From: JAYYPW01 sp036128855
GTDB taxonomy: Bacteria; Pseudomonadota; Gammaproteobacteria; Comchoanobacterales; Comchoanobacteraceae
Direction: 5' to 3'
DNA length: 64,000 bases
Assembly: GCA_036128855.1 (NCBI GenBank)
Contig: JAYYPW010000004.1
Location: forward strand, 1-64,000
Numbering within the stretch: position 1 is the stretch's first letter; each line of letters begins with the position of its first letter. This document shows, one piece after another, positions 16,137 through 24,560 of this stretch. A program made the position numbers and the translations under genes. The notes beneath the pieces are model-generated. The model made no database searches, was not told where the DNA came from, and worked only from the letters and a program-made list of their open reading frames with translations.

Positions 16137-19100
16137 TTATATACACGGGATCCAAACTTGTTGCAGCGGGAAGTATAACCCAGTTCTCACAGGGGTTTTT
16201 GGATCATAAGAGTGAAGCAGCTTCTGGTATCTCAAGAGTTGTGGTTGGTATTGAGTTACGTATTGGTCGGCAGGTTTAGGCAAACTACTTACTTGGTGAT
16301 GGACGCCACTAGTCTTAAAATCAATAATCCAGCGAATATCATCACTCACAAAGCTCAGATCAATACGCAGCATTTTTGTAGCTTGTGTAGAATCCTCTAA
16401 AGTATTTTTCTCTAGAATTGTTTGTTCTACCATTATCTCAGTGCGATTAGTAAATATCCACTTAGCATGAGAATCAGAAGACATTGCGCAAAGACGAGAA
16501 AATACCCAAGTTAACTTGGGGTCTTGTATGGATTGTACAACACCAAAACTCTGTGCGATTGCAAACAAAGTATGACGCATATTACTGACGTCGGGTAAAC
16601 CTCGTTTTATAACGAGTTGTAAAAATCGATGCACTACCTCCCCCCATAATCGGTCTTGATGTTGCTCTATACTACTAATTTGGTAACGATGATATATAGA
16701 TTGTTGTAATCGAGAATTATCCAACGTTAGAGGATGTCGCCACGATGACGGGAGACATGTAGATGTCAGTAACTGCTGCGATGACTCAGTTGTGCTTGTA
16801 TCTTGATTGCCTGCATAATGTTTGACACAAAGTGTATCAGAAGGATCTTGAAGTAAGTGCTGTAGATGACTATGCCAGCTCTGCGAAGCAAGAGATGAAG
16901 ATTCTGTTACAGGGCTTAAAAGATGCAGGCATTTTTTTGCTCGAGTCAAAGCAACATACAAAAGTCGGGTTTGCTCTTGTTGATTACATATATTGTCCTG
17001 TTGCCGCAGATAGCTATGAATACGATTGGTCGAGGTTTGTAATTTGGGTGGGGTGTGCATAATAAGCTCAGGTTCTGCATACTTGGTCACGTATACCCAG
17101 TCAAGAAGAGGCTTCTTTTGTACAGCGCCAGCATACTGCAGCGCAGGGCAAATAACGTAGTCAAATTCAAGACCTTTTGCTTTATGAACAGTCATTATTT
17201 CAATAGGATATTCATCTTCGGAGGGGTCTATAAGCGGGGTTTCTAGCAGAAGTTGCTCAAGAGAAGATTGGGTTAATGCGTTTGGGTGGTCAGAAATTAA
17301 GTTATCAACAGCGTGAAAAAATTCTTGAATTAAATGATAATCATCATCCTCTTCAAGTACATAAGCACCACCTAAAGCATGCCAGGTTTGTTGACCAAGG
17401 CTACCCGGTGGCATGCGACCAAACAAAGCAATATGACGATGAAGTATAGGCATAATACGCTCTAAAGTAATCAAACCGTGCTGTGAAAGCTCAGCCGGAG
17501 GAGATTGTAGTGTATCCCAGAGTGAGGTAGAAGATGCTTGGCAAAGCACAGTGATATCTTGCCAGCTTAATCGACAAAATGGGGATCTTAACAGTGCAAC
17601 CCAATGTGTACGGTCACGCCAATCTACAGCAAAGAGAACTAAAGTAATACAATCATACATACAGGATTTTTCTGCTAAACTTCGAATCCCCACTGCACGG
17701 TAGGAAATTTTTTGTTGATGAAGCGCTGGTAGAATCGACGAGAGCTGTGAACGCGCGCGGACTAAGATGCCGATACTTGCATACGGGTCTTGTTGCTTAA
17801 TAGTTTGCAAAATTTGCAATAAAACTTGGTTTTGCGTGGCTAAATCTTGGCAGTAGTGAAAAAAAAGTGCGTCGTTCACACCCTGGCGAGTAGGCTCTGC
17901 AGGGTAGATAGGTAGGTTGGCCAGATAGGAGGGATCCAGTGATGAGAAGCAGCGGTTCACCCATGTGACAAGGTTTTTTTGACTTCGATAGTTTTGGCGT
18001 AAAAAAAGATTTTCAAGAGCAAAGCTTCCCAGTCCTTGACGTTGCATACTCATAAAAAGTCCAACATCAGCTTGTCTAAACCGATAGATAGACTGAAGAG
18101 GGTCACCCACAAGCGTAGCAGTACGCGTAGGGTCCCCGACCCAATCCGCTAGGATGGCAGTAAACAAGCGGTGTTGGCTAATAGAAATATCCTGACACTC
18201 ATCTACCATAAGGTGTTGATAGTGGTCAAAAACCTGTTTGCGCAAAACAGGCTCAGAAACGTCATCTTGTAGCGCATTTAATACTTCAAGAGTAATCTGG
18301 GCAAAATCACAGAGCCTATTTTCTTGCATTACTATTTGTAACCTGGCTACAAGATAGGGAAGTAAGTTGACAAGATGCGCTAATGCATCCCAGTGGCTTG
18401 GATCCTCTGGAATAGTTGGAGCATCGAGTACAGCAAGAAAGGCTTGTTGCAAAGATGGAATACTGCGTATGTTTTGACAAATATCAAGGAGATTTTGTTG
18501 GCTAGAGCTCAATAGGGTACTTGTGCTATCATCAAGTTCTTGTAATGCCTTTTTTGATAATATACCTTGCTGGCTCGTAAATCGAGTACGTGGTTCTTTT
18601 TGCTTGGTAAATAGCCAATGTATGATAGATGTCCAAGCAGATATACGTTCAGAGAGAGATTCGTAATCCATATTTAGATCTAGAGGATCTAAGTTTGACA
18701 CAATGCCTATAGAACGCAGATGGTCTTGTTGTGCTCTAAGCGCAGGAATTAGTTCTGGAAGGTTATTAGTAAGAGCTTGCTCTAGTGTGTCTAATGCGTC
18801 TTCACAGAGTTTAGCAATTGTCTCTTCCATATGATGAATGAATGCTTGATCACCTCGCGCATGCATCACTGGATTAAGCCACTGCTCTCTAGTCATGAGC
18901 ATTTGGACGAGTAGGCGCTCGATGTAACTTTGGTCTAAGTGGTGGTGGTGCAAAAGAGCAGTGTAGGTTTTGTAGCAAGCCCCATTTTTTGCAAGACAGT
19001 CTTTTGCAAGACAATCCTGATATGCCGAGCGATAGAGTTGTTGTGGTTGCATGCTAAGCCGATAAGTGCCCCAAATCTGATACTGAGGGTTGGCAAGGCG

Positions 19101-19499
19101 TAAGAGTTGCTGGCACATCGCATCAATCGTCAATATAGACATGCGTTGTGCTAAAGTTGGCATATGCCAATTAGTGTTTTGCGCATGTGCGTAAACTGCA
19201 CGTGCAAGCTGCCAGGTTTTTTGTGCATGTGTAAGCTCAGGCTTAGGTAAATGAGCGCTATTGAGTGCTTTTTGTAAGCGTTCTCGCATTTCGCCACATG
19301 CTTTTTTGGTGAAGGTGACAGCTAGAATTTGCTCAGGTTTAGTAACGGTGGTGAGTAAGCGCAGTGTCCGTTGAATTAAAAGCTCGGTTTTTCCAGAACC
19401 TGCTGGAGCTTGGATAATAAAAGATCGAGTTGTGTCTAGTGCTTTTTCTCGTGCATTCGCATCATCTAAAACGCCATTTTGGGTATCATGTTCTAACAT
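16137..19499 (-). CDS. AddA/RecB-like UvrD-family helicase-nuclease
   Basis: This 1120-residue protein is an SF1A DNA helicase with a C-terminal RecB-type nuclease. The motifs are Walker A APAGSGKT (31-38), VDECQD, GDPLQSIYRFR, NYRSQ, the long motif V MTVHKAKGLEFDYV and motif VI LLYVALTRAKK. The nuclease is near the C-terminus, with an LRIDL strand and then IIDFKT (the D...DxK active site of the PD-(D/E)xK fold). This is the UvrD-like partner commonly found next to TIGR03623 nucleases in beta/gammaproteobacteria and is likely a functional analogue of AddA or RecB in double-strand-break repair. The ATG shares a base with the stop of the upstream gene (TGATG), so the two are coupled. Confidence 0.88.
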   Translation of the reverse strand: MLEHDTQNGVLDDANAREKALDTTRSFIIQAPAGSGKTELLIQRTLRLLTTVTKPEQILAVTFTKKACGEMRERLQKALNSAHLPKPELTHAQKTWQLARAVYAHAQNTNWHMPTLAQRMSILTIDAMCQQLLRLANPQYQIWGTYRLSMQPQQLYRSAYQDCLAKDCLAKNGACYKTYTALLHHHHLDQSYIERLLVQMLMTREQWLNPVMHARGDQAFIHHMEETIAKLCEDALDTLEQALTNNLPELIPALRAQQDHLRSIGIVSNLDPLDLNMDYESLSERISAWTSIIHWLFTKQKEPRTRFTSQQGILSKKALQELDDSTSTLLSSSQQNLLDICQNIRSIPSLQQAFLAVLDAPTIPEDPSHWDALAHLVNLLPYLVARLQIVMQENRLCDFAQITLEVLNALQDDVSEPVLRKQVFDHYQHLMVDECQDISISQHRLFTAILADWVGDPTRTATLVGDPLQSIYRFRQADVGLFMSMQRQGLGSFALENLFLRQNYRSQKNLVTWVNRCFSSLDPSYLANLPIYPAEPTRQGVNDALFFHYCQDLATQNQVLLQILQTIKQQDPYASIGILVRARSQLSSILPALHQQKISYRAVGIRSLAEKSCMYDCITLVLFAVDWRDRTHWVALLRSPFCRLSWQDITVLCQASSTSLWDTLQSPPAELSQHGLITLERIMPILHRHIALFGRMPPGSLGQQTWHALGGAYVLEEDDDYHLIQEFFHAVDNLISDHPNALTQSSLEQLLLETPLIDPSEDEYPIEIMTVHKAKGLEFDYVICPALQYAGAVQKKPLLDWVYVTKYAEPELIMHTPPKLQTSTNRIHSYLRQQDNICNQQEQTRLLYVALTRAKKCLHLLSPVTESSSLASQSWHSHLQHLLQDPSDTLCVKHYAGNQDTSTTESSQQLLTSTCLPSSWRHPLTLDNSRLQQSIYHRYQISSIEQHQDRLWGEVVHRFLQLVIKRGLPDVSNMRHTLFAIAQSFGVVQSIQDPKLTWVFSRLCAMSSDSHAKWIFTNRTEIMVEQTILEKNTLEDSTQATKMLRIDLSFVSDDIRWIIDFKTSGVHHQVSSLPKPADQYVTQYQPQLLRYQKLLHSYDPKTPVRTGLYFPLQQVWIPCI

Positions 19500-22096
19500 C
19501 AGCTTGGCTCCACTTTGTTATCATGTAGCCGGCAAATAGTATGTAGTCCGCAATGAGAGCATGTGTTTGCACCAGCGATCGGGTTTTTACGAAGCAGGCC
19601 AGATGCGTAGTCTTGAGCTGTGTCAGTTAGGCTAGTATGCCAGTGATGTAGGAGCTGATTCCAGCTACCATCTTCAGGCAAAGGGAGGCGTTTAGACGGT
19701 GGTTGAATACCTTCAGGATGGGTTTTGTCCGCAGAGATCCCGATATAGCTAAATTGATCTGGATGTAAGCTAGCAAAAGAAATTGCACGGACATCAGGAA
19801 AAGCGAGAGCATAAAGTGGTAACTGTGGTTCAGCAATCCTATCGCCAAACCAGCCAGACCTTGACATTTTACCAGTTTTGTAGTCAATAATTCTGTGAGA
19901 TCCATCAGATAAAATATCAACGCGGTCCGCGCGTAAGCGAACCGTGATTGAGCCAAGGTTTATTTGAGTTGCCACCTCGTGGCTACAAGTCGAGGAGCTG
20001 TCACCTTCGTGTAGTTTAGTATGCAGTGCTAACCATGAAGAACATACTTTATAAACATGCGCATGGGTTGTGGATCTTAGGCTAGGGGGTAGTAAATGTC
20101 TATAAGTCTTTGTCTGCAAAGTTTGCTGAATAACTGAGTCAAGATCTACCTCATCGTCACCATCGTGGAGCGGTAAGCGTATGGATTGCTCAAGAACGCT
20201 ATGGACAATTTGCCCTATTAGCCAGGCAGGTAATCCAGGTTCGTTTTCTGGGGTTGGTTCGACACCAAGACGCGATCGTATGAAGCCTTGGCAATGACAT
20301 AAATTGTAAAGGCGTAGTACGCTACTAGCAATAACCTGTTCGTGATCGTGAATGCTCGGACCAAACACAGGTTCTTGGATAGCAACAGTTTGATTGTGGC
20401 GAGGAAGAAAAAGGGTGGATAATTCAGTCTGCTTAGGTACGGTCCATATAGAAGCGTCTATCATTGGAGAAGGTAGGTTGGCTTGGTTTTGGGCATCTAT
20501 TTCTGCATAGCTGTGTATCCATGTGGATGTTTGATGTTGGAGTTGGTTCTGCAGATCAAGCCAAAAGCTGCTATCTAGATCAAATTGAGAGGTGTAGTTT
20601 TGCTCAGGCCAAGCATTTGCATGCATCTGAAAAAAGTATATATTCGCAAACGGGATATCAACAATGTCTTGCCAATGGGCAATCAATAATGGCGCATCTT
20701 GCTGAAAGTTACGTAAGCTATGGTAGCGAAGATAGGTGCATATGCTTTTAAAGTACCTTGAAAAGGGTATTGCCTCTTGAGTTTCTAACCAGAAATCATT
20801 ATGTTTTAGACCAGTAAAAAATCTATCTAAGGCTTGAGTTTCTTGTGGGTTTAATGCAAAAAAAGGCCATTGATTTTCTTGCAATAAATCACATAATAAT
20901 CTCCCCCAAGTTAAAGGTGTTTTAGCTATATCAATATGTTCTAGAAAATTGGCCCAAGATTGCCAAAGAGATGACAGGGAGGCAAGGTCTTCAGGGGTTA
21001 AGTCATGCTTGTTGAAGTGCTCTACTTGTAGAAGTAACCAGGGAGCAAAATCTTGCTGCTTATCTTTAGAAAAAGAAATATCTTGCGTTAGGTCATGATA
21101 AAATACTTGAGATATATTTGGTGGTTGCCAGTAGCGATCCATGTATGCGCTTTGTAAGTTATGTAGGTTGGGTTGGTGTAGAAATTGCATGAAGTTTAAC
21201 AAGGCGCGAATTATTGGCATCTCTTCAAGTGGCGTGGTAGAAAAAGACGTGGCAAGTGGGATGGTTTGTTCAGGTGCGCAAGCAAAACCGGGCACTAATT
21301 GGTTGTTGATATGTTTTTGGAGAACGTCAATAGTAAAATCTTGAGGAACAACAACCACTGAGCGATGGGTAGAATTCTGTGCTATTTTCCTTTGGCACCA
21401 TTTTAACAACGAGCATAATTCTGCTTGAGGTTCTTTATGGCGATGAAAAATCTTATGTACTTCGCTGGTATATTGAAGTCTGTATAAATATTGCGAGGGT
21501 GTTTGTGCCCAAACCTCTTCTAATAAAGGAGTAGTAAGAGGAAATCCAAAAAAAACCAAAGGCTCTACTAGAGACTTTGGATCAAAGGGTAGATTGGTAT
21601 GTAGGTCTACCTGAGACAGGGCTTGAAAGTGACGCATTTTCTCACGATAAATTCGATAGGTGTTAACAAAATCAACCCCGTCGCGATCATGCATGATAGA
21701 TGGCCCGCTATGGTTGTCTAGCATCTTGAGTAAGCTTTGAGAATAGTGCCAGAGGGATTGCTCGTTAAGGTGCGGATAAGTGTCGCTCAGGATATTATGC
21801 AGTAGGCGAAAAGTATGGTATCGACTAACTACATGTTGGGTATTATTACTGAGCAGGTGGTGCTCATGTAGCCATTGATCTAAAGTAAGTATTTGAGGCA
21901 ATACAACACTGCAATGGCTATGTTTATGCAGGTCTTTGAACGCCTGGGTTAATAATTGAACATGTGTTTGTGTAGGGGCAATTAGCGTAAAGTGCCCTGG
22001 AATATCTACAAGTGCAATGGGTTTGGCATATTGGCCTAAAGTGGTTTGCGCATGAGAAGGTGTAAAAGGCATGTTGGAATTATAGTGTTTTTCCAA
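19499..22096 (-). CDS. AddB-like PD-(D/E)xK nuclease with probable iron-sulfur cluster
   Basis: This 865-residue protein resembles the TIGR03623 family (probable DNA repair protein) that pairs with the helicase encoded just downstream. The N-terminal ~600 residues are a helicase-like region without a Walker A motif. The C-terminal nuclease shows the GQIVHSVLEQ helix, the RADRVDIL strand and IIDYKTGK. Cysteines flank the nuclease (CHCQG before it; CSHCGLHTIC at the end), the arrangement that binds a 4Fe-4S cluster in AddB. Together the pair would process broken DNA ends for recombination. The start at 22096 (MEKHYN) is not well supported; MPFTPS eight residues on is an alternative. Confidence 0.82.
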   Translation of the reverse strand: MEKHYNSNMPFTPSHAQTTLGQYAKPIALVDIPGHFTLIAPTQTHVQLLTQAFKDLHKHSHCSVVLPQILTLDQWLHEHHLLSNNTQHVVSRYHTFRLLHNILSDTYPHLNEQSLWHYSQSLLKMLDNHSGPSIMHDRDGVDFVNTYRIYREKMRHFQALSQVDLHTNLPFDPKSLVEPLVFFGFPLTTPLLEEVWAQTPSQYLYRLQYTSEVHKIFHRHKEPQAELCSLLKWCQRKIAQNSTHRSVVVVPQDFTIDVLQKHINNQLVPGFACAPEQTIPLATSFSTTPLEEMPIIRALLNFMQFLHQPNLHNLQSAYMDRYWQPPNISQVFYHDLTQDISFSKDKQQDFAPWLLLQVEHFNKHDLTPEDLASLSSLWQSWANFLEHIDIAKTPLTWGRLLCDLLQENQWPFFALNPQETQALDRFFTGLKHNDFWLETQEAIPFSRYFKSICTYLRYHSLRNFQQDAPLLIAHWQDIVDIPFANIYFFQMHANAWPEQNYTSQFDLDSSFWLDLQNQLQHQTSTWIHSYAEIDAQNQANLPSPMIDASIWTVPKQTELSTLFLPRHNQTVAIQEPVFGPSIHDHEQVIASSVLRLYNLCHCQGFIRSRLGVEPTPENEPGLPAWLIGQIVHSVLEQSIRLPLHDGDDEVDLDSVIQQTLQTKTYRHLLPPSLRSTTHAHVYKVCSSWLALHTKLHEGDSSSTCSHEVATQINLGSITVRLRADRVDILSDGSHRIIDYKTGKMSRSGWFGDRIAEPQLPLYALAFPDVRAISFASLHPDQFSYIGISADKTHPEGIQPPSKRLPLPEDGSWNQLLHHWHTSLTDTAQDYASGLLRKNPIAGANTCSHCGLHTICRLHDNKVEPS

Positions 22097-22121
22097 TTAT
22101 GGCATATCCAGGACCCATTCT

Positions 22122-23546
22122 CTAGTCACTTGTATGGCTCGTATGATCTGTAAGAGGAAATGAAATGGTAAAGTTTAGGCCTTTTCCACTAGGTCCAGTA
22201 CTTAAATCTATGGTAGCTTGATGTAGATTGGCAATTTGCTGCACAATGTTGAGCCCTAGGCCGCTACCACTTGCTTTCGACCCTAAGACGCGAAAAAATC
22301 TTTCAAATATTCGTTTGCGCTGGCTCTCATCAATACCTGGTCCTTGATCTAGGACTATCAGTTTCACATTGTTTGGTGACTGCTCAAGTAAAACGGATAC
22401 TTGAGTATCGGTATCGCTGTAGCGAATTGCGTTATCAACAAGATTACGAATTAAAATCGAAAGAGAGATATTATGTCCAGTAATAAAAATAGGTTCATCG
22501 GAATTTTGTTCAAAAGAAAGTGCGATATTCTTTTGCAATGCCGATGGAGTAAGTGCAGCTAATGTATCAGTAATTACCTTAGAAAAATCTATGCGACGGT
22601 GTTCTTTGGTATGTGCGTCCGGCATGGTGCGGCTCAAGATCAACAATTGATCCACAGTATGGCTGGCGCGGTCGACGCCTTGTAATACTTTTTCAAGGTT
22701 ATTATGTATGGCATGTATATCTTCTAGGTTCAGTGCGATTTGCGTGTAAGTTTTTAATGCGGCAAGTGGTGTTTTCATTTCATGCGCAGCATCACCAGCA
22801 AAGCGGCTTTCTCGTAAAAAAGTATCATGTAAGCGGCTGAATAAAGAGTTCAATTCATGGATTAACGGCCTAATTTCATGAGGAACATTATCTACGGCAA
22901 TAGGCTGTAGGTTGTTATGAGCGCGTTGTTTAAGTTCTGCGCTGGTACGGTCTATACTTTCGAGACTGCGGCCAATAATCACCCAGAGAAATATGCCTAA
23001 CATGGCAATGGTGCAAAAAATTATAACAATAGCTTGAGTGTTGGCGTTTTTCTCGATAAAGAGCCGCGTATCATGAGGTTGCATAACCACGATACGATCG
23101 CCTTGGCTATTGTGGAGAGTGAAAAAACGCCATGTTTTACCATGGTCATGTGTGTGGCTAAAGCCAGTTTCATCGCGCTCTGGGACCGTGGGTGCTTTAG
23201 GTGAGCTGGCAATGAGTCTATTACATTCATCAAAGACGCTAAATTGTGTATTATCTAGCGAGCTATGCAATGCGCGGAGATATTGGGCATCATCTAAATG
23301 CAGTCCCTCGATCGCATGGACATAATTTGCTGTACGGTGATGTAGTTTGTTAAGTATATCTTGGTTATCGATATCTTGGGTCATAAAGGTGTCAATAGTG
23401 AACGCCATGACAACCATTTGTGCATCCAAATGTGGACGAATGGTTTTATACCCTAAGTAAAGGTTGCTCAGTACAGCTAAACCTGTAGCAAATAAAACGC
23501 CAACCGTAAGGTTGGCGAGTAAATAACCTCGAAGAGATTGGATCAT
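22122..23546 (-). CDS. Two-component sensor histidine kinase, QseC-like
   Basis: This is a 474-residue membrane kinase. Two membrane segments (about 10-32 and 171-191) flank a periplasmic sensor of about 135 residues; a HAMP linker follows. The dimerisation helix carries DAAHEMKTPLAAL with the phosphorylated His255. The ATP-binding domain has the N box NLVDNAIRYS, the G1 box DQGPGID, the F box RIFERFFR and the G2 box GSGLGLNIV. Architecture and similarity place it with the QseC/PmrB group. The ligand is unknown; QseC-type acidic sensor residues that bind iron are not obvious. The gene overlaps the response regulator upstream by ATGA, so the pair is co-translated. Confidence 0.88.
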   Translation of the reverse strand: MIQSLRGYLLANLTVGVLFATGLAVLSNLYLGYKTIRPHLDAQMVVMAFTIDTFMTQDIDNQDILNKLHHRTANYVHAIEGLHLDDAQYLRALHSSLDNTQFSVFDECNRLIASSPKAPTVPERDETGFSHTHDHGKTWRFFTLHNSQGDRIVVMQPHDTRLFIEKNANTQAIVIIFCTIAMLGIFLWVIIGRSLESIDRTSAELKQRAHNNLQPIAVDNVPHEIRPLIHELNSLFSRLHDTFLRESRFAGDAAHEMKTPLAALKTYTQIALNLEDIHAIHNNLEKVLQGVDRASHTVDQLLILSRTMPDAHTKEHRRIDFSKVITDTLAALTPSALQKNIALSFEQNSDEPIFITGHNISLSILIRNLVDNAIRYSDTDTQVSVLLEQSPNNVKLIVLDQGPGIDESQRKRIFERFFRVLGSKASGSGLGLNIVQQIANLHQATIDLSTGPSGKGLNFTISFPLTDHTSHTSD

Positions 23547-24217
23547 GCGTTAGCTTCAGCAATATAACCAATGCCACGAATAGTCTTGATAGACATTTCA
23601 GTTTTTATTTTCTTACGAATATGGTGGATATGGACTTCAATAGCATTACTATCGACGTCATCACCCCAGCCATATAGAGTTTGTGATAGGATCTCACGAG
23701 TGACAACTCGGCCAGATTGTTCGACAAGCTTGCTTAATAAGGTGAATTCACGCCTTGAGAAGTCAATATGCTTACCATCAACAAAGATTTTATGTGCTGC
23801 TGGGTCAATCACAACACCGCCTAGTGTTAGTTTAGGTTGCGCTTGGCCAGATCCACCGCGACGAATGATTGCACGAAGTCGGGCAGATAGCTCAACTAGG
23901 TCAAATGGTTTTACGATGTAGTCATCGGCTCCTAGGTCAAGACCACTTACCTTATCGTCAATGCTATCACGCGCTGTAAGAATAAGTACCGGAGTAGTGA
24001 TGTTTTTTTCACGTATTGCAGTAAGTACCTCAAGCCCGGATTTTTTAGGTAAACCTAGGTCAAGAATTATCGCATCAAAATGCTCTTTTTGCATAGTTAA
24101 TGTGTGAAGTGCTGATTGGCCATCGGTCAGCCAGTCAATGGAGTATTTATGTTGTTTTAGTCCTGCTTGTATGCCTTCGCCTAAAAGTCTGTCGTCTTCC
24201 ACCAATAGAACTCGCAT
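23543..24217 (-). CDS. OmpR-family response regulator, QseB/PmrA-like
   Basis: This 224-residue transcription factor is the partner of the kinase that overlaps its 3' end. The receiver domain has the acidic pocket EDD (7-9), the phosphorylated Asp53 in ILDLGLP, the Thr in ILTARD and the Lys in VKPF. The winged-helix DNA-binding domain covers about 125-220, with the family signature SRREFTLLSKLVEQSGRVVTREIL and HIHHIRKKI. The start at 24217 is set by an AGGAGAG about 5 bases upstream; 24 further codons upstream are open but have no start signal. Three TTAA half-sites lie immediately upstream and may allow autoregulation. Confidence 0.9.
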   Translation of the reverse strand: MRVLLVEDDRLLGEGIQAGLKQHKYSIDWLTDGQSALHTLTMQKEHFDAIILDLGLPKKSGLEVLTAIREKNITTPVLILTARDSIDDKVSGLDLGADDYIVKPFDLVELSARLRAIIRRGGSGQAQPKLTLGGVVIDPAAHKIFVDGKHIDFSRREFTLLSKLVEQSGRVVTREILSQTLYGWGDDVDSNAIEVHIHHIRKKIKTEMSIKTIRGIGYIAEANA

Positions 24218-24226
24218 GTTTCTCTC

Positions 24227-24251
24227 CTTAATTTGATTTAAGATTATTAAT
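24227..24251 (-). promoter_or_regulatory. TTAA repeats just upstream of the response regulator gene
   Basis: Reading the minus strand, ATTAAT, CTTAAA and ATTAAG occur with their TTAA cores 9 and 10 bases apart. QseB/PmrA-type regulators bind TTAA-containing direct repeats, though usually 11 bases apart. The last half-site touches the ribosome binding site, so binding would block translation or transcription of the regulator itself. The AT-rich context makes chance a real possibility. Confidence 0.25.
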
Positions 24252-24502
24252 GATGGTTTTATTATCATATAAAAAACATTGTTTATCAATACTTTTCGTG
24301 TTATTTTTCCAATAAATCAGTATATTTACTATGCAATTTTGCAAATTATACCGCTTTAATAATGTGAAATATACACTATAAGCAAAACAATATCGCTCGT
24401 AATAATAAGCTATATCCCACAAAGTGGTAAGCAATATCGTTTTCCAAAACAAAGTGTGAAGTTGTTTTATATTTTTTGCTTTAAATTAAGTCATATAGGC
24501 AG
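24252..24502. other. Divergent intergenic region between the two-component genes and gdhB
   Basis: This AT-rich stretch of about 250 bases separates divergent genes and must carry both promoters. A minus-strand open frame of 74 codons (24228-24452) looks accidental. Apart from the TTAA repeats at one end and the promoter at the other, nothing recognisable was seen. Confidence 0.4.
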
Positions 24503-24531
24503 TTGAAAAAAGAATCTCCGTCTTTTAATAT
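24503..24531 (+). promoter_or_regulatory. Predicted promoter of NAD-glutamate dehydrogenase
   Basis: TTGAAA (24503-24508) and TAATAT (24526-24531) are separated by 17 bases. Transcription would begin near 24538, about 23 bases before the ATG at 24561. Confidence 0.45.
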
Positions 24532-24560
24532 TGTTAAGTGTTTGTTAAAAAGGTATAGAA

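Noticed and set aside
24228..24452. A 74-codon minus-strand frame upstream of the response regulator
   Set aside because: The composition is that of AT-rich DNA (many Tyr, Asn, Ile), with no ribosome binding site, and it overlaps the regulator's control region.
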